64,000 bases of DNA, taken from NCBI RefSeq assembly GCF_021917145.1, contig NC_061063.1, positions 8,007,376 to 8,071,375 on the forward strand, given 5' to 3'. Positions 1-12,389 of this stretch are shown one piece after another. The notes below the pieces were generated by a model that saw only the letters and a program-made list of their open reading frames with translations, was not told the origin of the DNA and searched no databases. The stretch comes from Hypomesus transpacificus. Lineage: Eukaryota; Chordata; Actinopteri; Osmeriformes; Osmeridae. The position numbers and the translations under genes were made by a program. The first letter of the stretch is position 1. Each line of letters opens with the position of its first letter.

Positions 1-853
1 ATAAAAAAGCTAGGTGATGAGGATTATTACTGACTCATTCCCACCCCGAGGCTTATCCCCTGCTTGCTGGAAGTTCACATTTATTCAAATAGGCTTTTAA
101 TGACTAGTGGAGTTTAGTAGGAATGTGTGCCAAAAAGAGACTATGAAATAATAAACTTGTTAGGTTTCAGAGTTCCCCACTGCCAAAGAATGAGGCCTGT
201 GGGTAAAACAGAATTTTGACTGTGTTGGGAGCTGTGAAGGTTTTTGGAGATGTGTGTATGTGTCCTACTTCCACACATAAGTCCACCTTGACTTGAGACG
301 GTGAGATCACATGGAAGCAAACATACCTCCACCTGAACACCAATCAGGCTCTTCATCAACCTTCATCTAATCGGCCTGGCTAAGGGTGTAGCGTGTCTGA
401 AAGAACCGACATAACCTGGACCCTATAAACCTCACTAAGTCCAAGGACACCAAGACACACATTTAGCAGATGTTTAGTTTCATTGAAGTGTGAGCACAGT
501 CTGAAAACCTTTCAGACAGCGAAAAGCTTACTCTTGGTACTGCATATCAATCAATCAGAGAAGACGGCCAGTCCATCGAACCTTTCACTAAGATATATTC
601 TACCAGCGGCTAAACATCACACACTCTGATGGATGGATACACCACACACTCTCCTAGCGGACTACATCATGTGTTCGGATGGCTAGGTAAATTCATTGCG
701 TATGCTGAACGATAAATACATCATGTTTGTGTCAGCTGAATAGATCATATGCCTTGGCAGAAACACACACGCACGCTTACACACAGAAGATAGAGCGGCA
801 TGTGTGAAAATGAACACATGCATACAATCATATGGCTGCTCAAATACAGTGGT

Positions 854-877
854 GCACACACACACACACACACACAC
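854..877. repeat. (CA)n microsatellite
   Basis: An uninterrupted run of about 12 CA dinucleotides, visible directly. It creates spurious low-complexity open frames. Confidence 0.9.
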
Positions 878-1029
878 CACCATCTGAGTTTGAGGTGTGT
901 AACCTGTAATGAGATGAGTGCATCTCTCTCTCCAGGATGTCGAAAGTCATCAGATAACTCCAGGGCCAGGATGTGACACTTCAGGAGAGGAGCTTTAGTC
1001 ACAGTGTTCACACCTGACTTTTTTTCACC

Positions 1030-1090
1030 CATCCCCTCTCCTCCCCTCTCCTCTCCTCCCCTCTCCTCCCCTCTCCTCCCCTCTCCTCCA
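1030..1090. repeat. CCTCT/CTCCC pyrimidine repeat
   Basis: Tandem CCTCTCCTCC-like units form a pyrimidine-only block of about 60 bp on the plus strand. No coding potential. Confidence 0.85.
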
Positions 1091-3166
1091 CAGGTCCTCT
1101 TCTCTTTCTCTCTTTTTCTCACACCTCCTAACCACGGCCTTTGTCTTTCTCACCTACCTCCCATTGGTTCCTCTTTCTCTCTCTCTCTTTCGATATACTG
1201 TGTCTGTTTATATATCGTTTTATTTGTTGGTTCCTTTCTACGGACATTTGTCTTCTCACTCCATCTTTATCTACCTCACACAGGGAGGACGATGTTATCA
1301 TAATAACTTCCCACCTTCTCTCACATACATTTGATTTTTCCAGGAGGATTTCTGAAATGTCAGGGCAATATAACACCACTCCAAAAGGGGGATTCATTTC
1401 AAGGCAACCTGGCTCTGTTTCAACAGATAGGGAGATTATGTGTCAAGGCAACCATGCCCTGCTAACACAGAAGTATTGCTGCTGACAACTCTCCCAAGGT
1501 GAAAGGTGGATATTTCAAACCGCTTGCATGTACACATCAATATACCTCTGCATCTGTTCGTATTAGTTTGTCGCACAGATAGAGAAGAGAAGATGAACTT
1601 CTTTAGAGACAACTCGTAGCTACTCCATGACATTATTAGCATTATAGATTGCGACAAACTCCAGTCAACTCAAACCGTCTATTCCTAGTTATTTTTTGAT
1701 GTCTTCATCAGTTTGTGTCTGTCTGCATCTCCACTCTATCAATTAATATTAATGAACCCCAGAACCTGTGTCTCTGCATGCACAAAGTTTGAATCATAAA
1801 CAACGATAATACAATCCGGTTGTATACTGTTTTTATATACAGGAGCCAGAAAGGGAACATATTTGTCATTAGTGTGTGAGTCATCTAATCACATAAGGAT
1901 ATTAAATTAAATATTTTTAATGGAAACCAAATTAAATTAAACCATGAATTTGACCATGGGTTCTCCTGAATGTCACCAGTGAAGTCAGTGATTCCTCTCC
2001 ACATTACTGACACTGTCTCTGACTGTCGTTCTCTTGATCTCTCTCTGGGCAACTCATCTCACACATACACACATATAGAAGAACATCGATAGGCAAACAG
2101 TGTATGTGCTAAATCAATCCTATTGCTAAGCCTACAGCTCTCTCAATCTGCACAAACAGATAATCCCTCAGGAACACGCACACAATCAGACACACACACA
2201 CAGAGACATTACCATGAACACATACCACACACTGATATACTAACTTAAACATACCCATGTATGAACACCAGCTTCCTCCTCCCTTTTCTAGGTTTAGGGA
2301 GCTCAGCTGGCACAAGTGACTTTACCACATATACAACCTTCCTTCCTCCCTGTCTGTCTGTCTGTCTGTAAGGAAGACAACATTACAGAACGAAAAAGTG
2401 TGCGCATGCATGTGAGTGTCACAGTACATCACGTTGGCGCGAGCAACCCCGTGTGCGTGTGAGAAGCTCCACGGAGGTTCTTATCTATCCCATAATACGA
2501 TTATCTGCTAATCCAGTGCCATTGTCCAGTTGGTCACCATCGCCTCTTCTGCTGTGTTTGGTTGCCAGATCTGTCTCGGATTCATCCAGCTCTGTGGTCC
2601 ACAGCATGCCAAACATAACAATACCACCAGACTTGGCGGAAGCAGAGGTAGAATGGCAACCACCCTGGCTGTTATGGTGAGGGGGTCCATCTGCTGCACG
2701 GCCATATTGGAAATTCAAGTCAACTATCTGTAAATTGAGTTCCTGCACCTGCCTCAATGCAGTAGGATAAGGAGACTTTGCAGTCCTCTCTCTCGTCCCC
2801 CTCTTTATGTCTCTGTCTTTCTCATGCGCTCTCACTCTTATTTCACAAGCCGCCCTGTCACAATAGAGGAATTAGTATATTTAGAAACAACGTGACTCAA
2901 GAGGATTCTCATCAAACATTCCCAAAAAACGGTGCACAAAAAACACACATACCCTACAAACACACACACACACACACATTCCCTAAACACATTTGGAAAC
3001 CTCAGCTACAGTACTCTCTCTGCCTCATTATGAGAAGGAAGAGGGAGTAGAAAGAACTCCCTGCAGAGCGGAAAACGGAAACCCTGGACATTTTACAACG
3101 CTTCCACAAACGCAACCATGCAGAAGCTAACGGTTGTTGGAGACTTTGCCCGTTAGTCTCTCCTAC

Positions 3167-3311
3167 CTTCTTTCCCCAACAGGAAGTCTAGGAAGTGATA
3201 GGTGTAGGCCACGCCCACTTTGGTCTCCACCTGGGGCCGTCGGAGAGTGGAGTATATCTTGCCAGGACTCCTCTCCTCCGCCCTCCGCAGCTTAGGCAGT
3301 CTGCAGCCCAT
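3167..3311 (-). CDS. rftn1: Raftlin first coding exon (partial gene)
   Basis: Raftlin is a lipid-raft linking protein of the inner plasma membrane, needed for B-cell receptor raft signalling and clathrin-dependent TLR uptake in mammals. The exon encodes 48 residues and starts MGCRLPKLRR; Gly2 and Cys3 are the acylation (myristate/palmitate) sites of the family. The segment GKIYSTLRRPQVETK matches the conserved raftlin N-terminus. The donor is AAGAAG|gtagga just below 3167, leaving phase 1; the acceptor is tctgtctcag|TTGGGG at 3319/3320, so the exon is 3167-3319 with eight untranslated bases before ATG at 3309-3311. RFTN2 starts similarly, but position next to dazl on the same strand as in human 3p24 favours rftn1. 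Later exons are off the left edge. Confidence 0.88.
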
Positions 3312-3458
3312 CACCCCAACTGAGACAGAGTCAGAGTGGCACAGGGAGGGAGAAGGTGAGAGAGAGAAAAGCAGAAAAAGTCAGAGAGTGAGTGAGTGAG
3401 AGAAAGAGTGACAGATGGAGTGAGGGAAAAGAAAGAGAGACAAAGAGAAAGACTGAGG

Positions 3459-3474
3459 GAGAGAGAGAGAGAGA

Positions 3475-3534
<60 letters not shown>
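3459..3534. repeat. (GA)n microsatellite
   Basis: About 38 GA units with one or two interruptions. In rftn1 sense it is a (CT)n pyrimidine tract about 140 nt upstream of the exon acceptor at 3319/3320. Confidence 0.95.
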
Positions 3535-3539
<5 letters not shown>

Positions 3540-4614
3540 GGAGAATTAGGGGGGATAAAAAGGCAAGGAATATTTAGAGGAAGGGGATTAGGAAAAATGC
3601 AAGAGATGGAAAGAAATATGGAAAAGTTGCAAAGAAATGAGGAGATAAAAATGAGAAAAGAGAACAAAACAAAGAGTTAAAATTATGCATTTCAGTTTCT
3701 AAATGTACACAACAATATGTGTCATAGCATTGCACGGGTTAAAACACTAACATGTATCCCAGTGTTGCACAGGTTACAACACTAAACCCAACCCTTGAAA
3801 TAGGATCTCATGAACAATAGGGAAGAATGTGTCGCACACACACACAGCAATATGAATCTGTCAAGCATTACCCGCAAAGTCGGTTTCGATACGGGCATTC
3901 AGTGATCAAATAGGGGTGATTGGGAGAGACATGTTTGATCAGAATGAATTAAAGCATGAATGAGACTCCGATTTCCAGCCCTGTCAACCATAACGGCATT
4001 CAATTTGACAGAGGGGAAGAACAGAGGGGAGTAGAGGAGAGGGAGGAGAGGAGAAAGGAGGGGAGGGGAGGAGAAGGAGGAGAGGAGAAATAAGGAGAGG
4101 AGAGGGAGGAGAGGAGAAAGGAGGAGAGGGAAGAGACAGAAAGGAGAACAGTGGACAGGGGAAGAGATGAAGGGAGAGGAGAAAGGGGAGAGGAAAGGAA
4201 GAACAAAAGGTGACCAGAAAGGAGAGAAGAGAAACAGAGGGTGGCCAGAGAGAGGAGGATAGGTACAGAGGGTGGCCAGAGAGAGGTGGAGGATGGGAGG
4301 AAAGCCAGTCGCTCTTGATTAGCTGGGCGGGGCGGAGCGTCGTCAGGCTAATCAGATGTGACAGCATGGCTACCCTCATACCGTCTCTGTGGTTACGGTT
4401 AATATCTCAGTCAACCACGGCTGGTTAGAGACACACGGAGCCAACATGGCGAAGTGTGTGTTTGTGTGTGTGCATCTGTGTGTGTGTACCAGCAAAAAAG
4501 TCTATATCTGTATCTGTTAAGGGAGCATGGAGAATGACACTAACTCTCGTTAGGCCAAGAGCAAGGACATTAACTTGACCAACGAACCTAATAGACTGCC
4601 CTACTACCATAAAC

Positions 4615-4667
4615 TGTGTGTGTGTGTGTGTCTGTCTGTCTGTGTGTGTGTGTGTGTGTGTGTGTGA
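4615..4667. repeat. (TG)n microsatellite with TCTG interruption
   Basis: TG dinucleotide run interrupted by three TCTG units. Polymorphic-type simple repeat. Confidence 0.9.
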
Positions 4668-5269
4668 CTGTGTGCACGGCTTTGAGTCTCTGCATGCTTG
4701 TCAACGGAAACTTGGACAGCCTAAGAAATGCGTCCTAAGTGGCCTCGGATAACTCTGTCAGTTCTGAATAATCCACTCAAAAGAAGACATCACTGTTTTC
4801 ATTGTTTAGTGTTCCTCTGTAATGAAAGCCAATTGAGACAGGCTGACAGAGACAGAATGGAGGAGAGGAGAGACAGAAAACGATTATACAGGAGATATGA
4901 GTAGAAGACAGAAAAGGATAAGGGGGGAAAAAGTGTGTGTGGGTGAGGGAAGTGGGGGTGGAGTTGAACTACAAACCAAACCACCACCACCCATCCATCC
5001 CAGTATTACCATGGGAACTTGCTCATCCTTGAGGGAACATATTTGATATCCTCGGCTCCTCTTTCTTCCTCTACCTGGCTTACCTCCTCTTCCCTTGGTC
5101 ATTCGACCACCCCTCCATCCTCATTGGTCTTATCACTCAATCTTTCCCTCTTCCCCTATCTGTTCATATTGTTGGCCCTCTAGCTATTCTTTCCACATCC
5201 ACTCTCCCTGATTCCTTTGAATTTACCTCTTGTACTTTCTACCTCGAACATCCACTTTCTATCCTCATC

Positions 5270-5404
5270 TATCCTTCTCTCTCTCTCCTTCTCTCTGTCT
5301 TTCTCTCCCTTTCTCTCCCTCTCTCTCATCCCCCCCTTTCTCTCTCTATCTCTCTCTCTCTCTCTTTCTCTCCCTCTCTCACCCCCCTCTTTCTCTCCCT
5401 CTCT

Positions 5405-5465
<61 letters not shown>

Positions 5466-5584
5466 CCCCTCTCTCTGTCCTTCTCTTTCTCTCTCTCTCT
5501 CCCTCTCTCACCCCCCTCTCTCTCACCCTCTCTCTCTCCCTCTCTAACCCCCCCCTCTCTCTCTCTCTCTCTCTCCCTCTCTCA

Positions 5585-5615
<31 letters not shown>

Positions 5616-5629
5616 ACCCCCCCCCCCCC

Positions 5630-5670
<41 letters not shown>
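5270..5670. repeat. Compound (CT)n/(C)n pyrimidine tract
   Basis: About 400 bp almost without purines on the plus strand: CT blocks alternate with short C runs, ending in an uninterrupted run of 24 C at 5617-5640 followed by CT repeats. The long serine/leucine open frames read from this block are repeat artefacts. Confidence 0.95.
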
Positions 5671-5672
<2 letters not shown>

Positions 5673-7210
5673 ACAGTAGCCCAGTCATGCCTTCTGTTCG
5701 TGAAGCTCTGACAGCAGCAGCAGAAGCGCTCCCCTGCTGAGAATGCTATTCCCATAAAGTATTACCACATTCTCCACTAAGCCTGTAAAAGTTGCCTTCC
5801 GTTGGCACAGTGCTCAGATAAACTACAACTATTCGACCCCAGAGGCATGCACTTAATACTTTGTCCTTCCTGGGAGGAAGAACATGAAGTTTATAGCAGT
5901 TTATTATTATGAGTCAGGACATGGTTACCTGTGTGTGGGTTATGGGTTTCTGAAACACAAGCATACAGTATCCACACAATTCTGATTCAACTGTACAGCC
6001 TTGTAAAGGCAAACGCAGATGCTGACAAGACCTGTCAGACAGCATACAACCTTCCAAAATGAACCAAGGGTGGATGGATAAAGCGTGCACGAGAGAGATG
6101 GAAAGGGGGTATCTCATTAGAGAAGCTCTTGTAAAAGAGCGTTTTGAAATGACAGCGCAACCAAGCGCGGATTACACGCGAGGATAATCCGTCTGCTATG
6201 GCACTGTTCCGCTTCTCCCGCACTCTTCAGGGGGACGACTGCGTGCGGAGAAGCTGCATTCATCCGCCGCACTGGGAGAGCGCGAGATGGGCACGCGGAT
6301 GAGAATTCGTAGGATACTAAATATAGAAGGATAAGAGAAAGGGAAAGAACAAGTGGGGGTGAGAGACAACCCGTGCTGGGAGGGTGTCAAGATGTTGAGA
6401 TAGGTGTGATCCCCAAAGAAATAAAGTAACGTATGTGGTTGCTCTGGGAACAGAAGAAACTGTTTGACATTGATGAATGGCCTACATAGCCATCTATACT
6501 TTTAGCCTACTTTCATTGAAAATAACAGGACAGGTCAATATAACCACCAATGGCCAATTATCAATCAAATTGTTGGAAAATTGTGTATAGCCTAGCCTAA
6601 ATCTGAGAGTATTTATAAATATCCCTCAATTAAATGCAAACTAAAGATACATTTGGTTGTCGAACACCGTTTTACTTGATATAGGGTTAGGGTTAGTTCT
6701 GTTGGGAAGCAGATTCGCCCGTGGAGATGCCCGTGTTAACAGTTTAGTGAACGGGAAATGATGGGCTACATGACAGGTCTCTTACGCATCAAATCACTCT
6801 CTTGCACATCCTTTCTCCATCGCCCCCCGCTTTTCCCATCTCTTGCACATTTACTCTGTCACGCATATCTGGGCTTCAACCGCTATCAACAAGCAATAGG
6901 CAAGCTCAATTTTTGGAACCAACCACAACGCAAGGCTGTTAGTCTACAAGATAGTGCTGGTAGATCTCCGGACTTTTTGTTGAGCTTAAAACACCCGAAA
7001 ACTAATGCTAAGACCTAAAGACAACCACGTACACAAGCTGTCTAACACGCCAAAAGTTTCTTTTTCTTAGCCCCTTGAAGATAACAGGATATTCTAAAAT
7101 CGGGCTAATATTTCCATATTAGCCTACTTATAGAAGAAACATCCACAATTCTCATCAGCTGTCAAACGATAGTCTACAATTGGTAAAATAGGATGGAGCA
7201 TGTGACTTAC

Positions 7211-7400
7211 CGAGCGAATAGTTTTAGATTTCACGCGCTGATAGGTCTATCGGTTCAGAAGGACCATTGAGAATGAGAAGTCAAGACGCACGGACACACG
7301 AGCTCATGTGATGTACAAATAAGCAAGATTCACACCCGGTACAATGGACCTTCTCGCACAAACACTGTTTTAAAACGTCTTCAGATTTGCCAGCCAGCAC
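7211..7400 (-). other. rftn1: Possible rftn1 noncoding first exon and promoter
   Basis: On the minus strand a strong donor (GCTCG|gtaagtcac) sits at 7211/7210, in the right orientation to splice to the ATG exon at 3319. The upstream limit and transcription start are not visible; 7400 is a guess. CG dinucleotides nearby fit a promoter-proximal exon. The assignment rests on orientation and splice signal only. Confidence 0.35.
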
Positions 7401-8219
7401 CTTGTCCTCAGCAATTTCACACCGGTTGATGGGTCTTGGTAGCGTTGTTGTACATCTGTCATGCTGGACTGGTAATGAACAAGACGGACCCTCCCTTTCT
7501 CACGACTCTATACCGTATCTCCGCCAGCCCGGTGCGCGTGATAAACACTCTCTCGTTTTCACTTTTACTCTACCTCCCTTTCTCCCTCCCTCCCGGTGTA
7601 AATATAATAATGCTTAGCTCCTTTCTACCAAACCTGTATGTTAAACTGTTTTTTATACATAAAGGTAAAAAACACATGCAACCACAAACAATTTTAAGTT
7701 AAAATAAAATCATACACATTACATTATATTGTTTGAAAACACATGTGGATGTGACGTGCTGCTTCCAGGTAGGTGTTTGAGGGTGATTTAGGGTTACATG
7801 GGTTCAGTGTGCTACTGTGTCACTGGTGTGTGTAAAAAACATGTGGTGGCAGAGGTTGCCTGGATACTAGACTACGTTCAGGTTTGCTGTTGTAAAATGT
7901 ATATTTCATAAGGAACGATCCAGACCTATCCATAATTAAATGCCGTCTGTCTGAGTTGTGTGTGGGTTTAGGGGCACTGGACACCCCTCAGAGCTCAGTC
8001 TCACCATCCGCCTGTTACAAAAACAAAACAGTCTGTGACCAAGAGATGATGCTTCTGTTACCATGGCAAAATATTCATCTACTGCAAACCAAAGCGCCGC
8101 AGGTTCCATGACAGACATATCCCAACTTGAAGCAAACTGGATGCGTGGTATTCTATGGCTGACATGATTTGCTTACAGACACTGCTTTAACACAGAAAGG
8201 TCAACAGCTTAATATAATG
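7401..8219. other. rftn1-dazl intergenic sequence
   Basis: Between the possible rftn1 start and the dazl poly(A) signal. AT-rich; no open frame with a recognisable domain, no RNA gene and no repeat of note. Confidence 0.6.
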
Positions 8220-9529
8220 CATAAACTTGTGCAACTCAAACTTTATTTATTTTTCCAAAAAACAACAAATGAAACCATACATTGGTCAACACAAACACCA
8301 AACAAAACCAAGTGATATGCCAAGGCAATCAAGGGACCAGATTTACAATAGACGAACAGGACAATAATGAAGGACTAATTGTAAAAGTTCCCGCAATCCC
8401 TTTAAAGGCAGGAAAGTGTTGCACGATTTAATGAAAAGATCAGTGCAATTACTTTTACAATAAATAAATCCCATTTGCAAATCGCTTTTTTGCACACACA
8501 AACCAAAACAGTGCAGAAAGTGCATTAAATGAAAGGTTAACAAGGTTCAAGTAAACTTCTTTAACTTCAAACGATGAACAGTTGTGATGGAACAAATTGT
8601 GGTTATGGTTATGTCCTTCATTTTCAGAGTAAATTAAAACAGTTCCCAGAACCCTGTTGGTTGGACTGCAAATTTAAGTTTATCAACACCTACAGGGGAA
8701 ATTGATGCAATGATTTTCCTCCAGCATACTGCTCGAGTCTGAACTGTTTATAAAACGTCACAGTAAAACAGGGCTACAGAACGTCAGAACAGTGCACCCA
8801 GTTTTACATGAAATATAAAACTAACAACCCAAACTGAAAAGGCATGTGTCTTTAGAAAGAAAGTCAGTGATGTTAGTGCAAATTTTAAAATAAAGTTAGT
8901 GACAAAAGTAACTTATTCAGGCAGTTACAGTAATAAATGTGACACGCGTGAACACCCAGTGAATTAAATAAAGAATCAAAATAAACACGTAAGCACTCTG
9001 TCACAACGTGCCATATTCCCATTTTGGATGCACTCGTTTTATCTTAATCAGAAGAGCATGGATGGGATTTTTACTCGAGTTAATCACAAAGCAGACTCAG
9101 CTGTATTCCAATCTATGTACAGAAAACCATTGCAAAAAGGATCCCAAAAAGAAAAACCAAACAAACCAACATTAAAATAATTAAACATAAAATATAAATA
9201 GTGAGCTTTAAAAAAAGTCTATTTTCTTTGTTTAGTTTGGGACAATCAAAAGGCATGGAGAACAAAATCACCAAAGTGGCATCACCACACATTTTCCCTG
9301 TTGTATACAAGTTAAGGCTCCACCTTTCACTTCCCCCATCCCCATGTGGTAGGGGTGGTTTAAAAAGCAGTTCAAACACAGGGTCGGGGTCCCGGACAAT
9401 CACAGGTCCGAGCAGGTGCGCTTGTTGAGTGCATGTGAAAGTGGCCAGGCGGTCTGCATACTAAAATGTTTCTCAAAGTGAGGGATGGACAGCCGGAGGA
9501 AAGAGAGAGGACATCCAGGAAACGTGTAC
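8220..9529 (-). other. dazl: dazl 3' untranslated region
   Basis: About 1.3 kb of AT-rich sequence follows the long-form dazl stop at 9530-9532 without any other gene. A minus-strand AATAAA (plus-strand tttatt) at 8242-8247 is the likely poly(A) signal, giving an end near 8220. One GCACTT 6-mer, the miR-430 seed match on the mRNA strand, occurs at 8518-8523. Whether it works is not known; zebrafish dazl mRNA is known to be protected from miR-430 in germ cells. Confidence 0.55.
8242..8247 (-). terminator. Candidate dazl poly(A) signal
   Basis: AATAAA on the minus strand, in AT-rich sequence about 1.29 kb after the long-form stop codon. Confidence 0.5.
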
Positions 9530-12389
9530 TTAAAGTCCAGAGTTGCTTCTAGCTCTGCGAATATCAGGATGCCTTGGTGTCCTCTGGGCAGACTTCTGAC
9601 CTCGGGGTGAGAAGAGAGGACACGCGCTGAATCAAACCTTCGGTTAAGTATCCTGGTTTCACTCTCGCATCTACATTAGCCTCTTTCCACTTTGTCTACT
9701 ACACTCTGCCATCACTCAACACTACTTCAAATAATAAGTGGGTGAGAAAATATGCAAAAGGAGGATGTGGATGAAGTGAGGGAAGTGCTCACCTGGCAAA
9801 GTTGGCAGGGAGAGTGGGCTGTGGACTACAGCAGAGTCAGCAGTCTGGACTCCACAGTCCACAAAAGGTTTGGACACGGGGCATCATATCACATAATGAG
9901 CCGGCTGAAACAACCACAGTCAGTTTTCAAGATGTGCAGAAACATGACATGCAGAAAACACCTTACAAAATATCACAGCAAGACATTCATTGTAGAATGT
10001 TGTGTGATTATTTCTAGAGTAGCCTAAATTTGACACTGCTCCATTCTTGTTTTGGGCAGGATGGCATTTTCAAATTCTTCGAAAGGAGTCCTACAAATGT
10101 TGATTTATTCATAGTAACGTTTCTACACTCAGCCCTGCCATCTAGTGGCTATAGGTCAAACATGTCCACCGAAGGAAACTAATCCACAACCTAAAATGAA
10201 TCAATGTGCAGCGGTGCAGCTAGGACATTTCCACTCTTGGAGACAAACTCTTGTCAAAACACACACCTGGTTGACAAGTGGTGTCCTCTGCTCTCCAGCC
10301 CAATGAGGTGCAGCGTACTGAGGGCAGGGAAAGGAAGGTAGAAGTCAAAGGTCAGACAGCACAACCTCATGCTCATTAGGATTATGGGAGTCTGTGTGTG
10401 TGTGTGTATGTGTGTGTACCTGGCATGCATAGGCTGTTGCATAGGCAGCCTGTGAGTAGTTCATGGGGATCTGTGGGATGACGAATCCTGGAAGGTTGGG
10501 ATACGAGTAACCCTGAGGACAGAGAGAGGGAGAAGCATCAATACCAAAATGATGCACCCTGTGCAACATGAGCAGATGGTCAATCCCTCATTGACTCCCT
10601 GTCTGTATGAGCAGGTATGAGAGAAAAAAAAAAAAAAAACTACGAAAAAAACTAACAGCCAAAGCTTAAAATTACAAAAACAACAATTGTTATCATAAAA
10701 CTAAATGTAACTTTCCACAGTAAGGACGTTACCTGTATGTATGGACTGTTGCTGTTAAGAACAGGTGAGAGTGGAGCCATACCCCCTCCCATTGGAGGGC
10801 AGCAGGTGCAGTAGATGTACTGGGAAGGGTTCATCCAGGGAGCGGGGCCAATCAGGTGAGGAGGTATGGAACCTTGCAAGATAACAATAACACAGTAGAC
10901 CATCTAGATTTTCTCAATGGGACTGGTCCCAGCCACTGCTCCTGCCTAATTACACCCTCAGAACACACAACATGAAAGGCACCTATACTTTGGTTCAACC
11001 TTTCCTAAATAATTAAGCTCCCTTAAAATGAATTTTAAACTTGGTTCATCACAGCCTAGATAATCAGGGAACTTACGAGGGCTCCGCTCCTTCATTATGG
11101 CTGGGCCCAGCTTCAGTTTCCTCCCTTTAAAGCTGACTTGTTGCTATGGAAAACGCATAGGAGGTATTAGGTGAAATCCTATGTGATCTAACAGAGGACA
11201 ATGTGTTTAAGCTCTTACATCGACAATGGTCTGGATGTCCACATCTTCATTGAAGTAAACAAATCCATACCTTGACAGAGATGAAGATTTAAATTATTGC
11301 ACCAAAGCATCTTGGCTAATGTATGAGTGTTAATAAAATAATTAGTAATTCACCCCTTGCAAATGCCGCCACGGTAAGTGATGATTTTCACTTCCTTGAC
11401 GGCACCAAATCTGGCAAAAAAATCACGGATTTCTGTCTCATCCACCTAAAATAAACATAATTGGGGATTCCAGCAATGGTTAGGGTCAGATGTTTTCGTG
11501 ACAATAAGAACCCAAACAGACGAAGGGACCACCTTTACTTGTTCACTCACCTTCATGTCAATTCCTCCCACAAAAAGCGTGTTTGGTGTCATTTTACCCT
11601 CAGGTAAAATGTAACCATTTGACAGCTTCAAGGATGGGGATGTCGGACATCCGTTACGTTGTTTCTGGACCTCCTTGAAAACAAAGTTTGATTAATGTTG
11701 CGTAAAAAACCTGTTGCATTTCAACAAAGTCTGCAAAATAGGCCTACCCAGTCAGTGAAAAAAACTAGCAACGTTTCCGACTGACAAAATGGATTCTGGA
11801 AGCTAGCTAACAACTGGTTCTAGGATCGACGAATTATTTAAGAAAACAGTTTCATTACTTTACATTGATTTTTGCACTTTTGTTACTTTCTTTGGCTACA
11901 AAACAAAACGGATGAATTATTAAAAATCAGTCATTGTACTTCTGTACCAGTTACGGTACAAGTAGAACTTAACTAGCCCATACAAAGCAGGCAGCTGTGG
12001 CGCGCTCGAGCCAAAGCCATAGCTAACTTGTACAAGATATCTACAGCTACGCAGAAGCTAGCCGGCTAATTCAAAGCATGGTTGTCGAGCGGGCGAATTT
12101 GCTTGGTAGCAACCACTGAATTGACCTAGATTGGACTTCAATTACATGGTACTACTACTACAAAAGTAAAAGAATGGCTAACATACTACTAGTAACGCAT
12201 TTACAGTGAAAAACTTTGTCAAGTTTGGGAGAAAAGTATTCGATTTGAGGCTAGTTAGCTACCTAATTAGCTATAAATAAACTACTAGCGAGCTAACCTG
12301 GCCTTTTGATTTTTGATAAATCTGCCAAACAAACACACCATTAGATAGTTTGATCATTCGCCACATGCATTCATGACTGTACTCACCAT
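9530..12389 (-). CDS. dazl: DAZ-like RNA-binding protein
   Basis: Dazl is a cytoplasmic germ-cell RNA-binding protein that promotes translation of GUUC-type mRNAs. Coding exons, 5' to 3': 12387-12389 (ATG only), 11551-11673, 11354-11445, 11219-11270, 11077-11143, 10733-10872, 10420-10512, 10267-10317, 9793-9904, 9530-9600; all joins keep phase with GT-AG introns. Exons 2-5 carry one RRM with RNP2 LFVGGI and RNP1 KGYGFVYF. Exon 7 holds the DAZ motif (PQIPMNYSQAAYATAYACQ). Exons 9-10 give FVDCGVQT and a basic tail HPDIRRARSNSGL. Oddity: exon 9, entered in the phase that reads FVDCGVQT, meets TGA at codon 7 (9884-9886). The product is 213 residues if TGA stops and 267 codons before TAA if it is read. 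The exon 1 call depends on splice signals; no other in-frame Met precedes the RRM region until KMTPNT. Confidence 0.93.
10623..10640. repeat. Poly(A) run in dazl intron
   Basis: A homopolymer of about 17 A in the dazl intron between the exons ending at 10733 and starting at 10512. Confidence 0.8.

Larger units (their letters stand above)
1..3166. other. Probable rftn1 intron sequence, no exon recognised
   Basis: This stretch lies downstream, in gene sense, of the first rftn1 coding exon, so it should be intron. I searched the minus strand for the next raftlin exon (the conserved segment with the Y-x-x-G-F and H-P motifs) and did not find it; it probably lies left of the window. Contents are AT-rich unique sequence plus short CA and CT-rich repeats. 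The 116-aa minus-strand open frame at 2485-2835 has no recognisable domain and is probably chance. Confidence 0.6.
3320..7210 (-). other. Probable rftn1 5' intron
   Basis: Intron inferred between a possible noncoding first exon (7211 upward) and the ATG exon ending at 3319. It contains several microsatellites (listed separately), a GA-rich block around 4016-4300, and a CpG-containing stretch near 6120-6310 that may be an alternative promoter. I see no coding exon here. Confidence 0.5.

Noticed and set aside
5217..5711. 164-residue Leu/Ser open frame
   Set aside because: Entirely CT microsatellite and C runs; low-complexity artefact.
6684..6697. Telomere-like GGGTTAGGGTTAG
   Set aside because: Only two units; too short to suggest an interstitial telomere array.
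9113..9403. 96-residue minus-strand frame in the dazl 3' UTR
   Set aside because: Only reachable by skipping exon 9 with a phase change; ends in a low-complexity hydrophobic stretch without homology that I recognise.
9884..9886. Selenocysteine recoding of the dazl TGA
   Set aside because: No family precedent for selenocysteine in Dazl and I identified no SECIS-like element; error, polymorphism or truncation is more likely.
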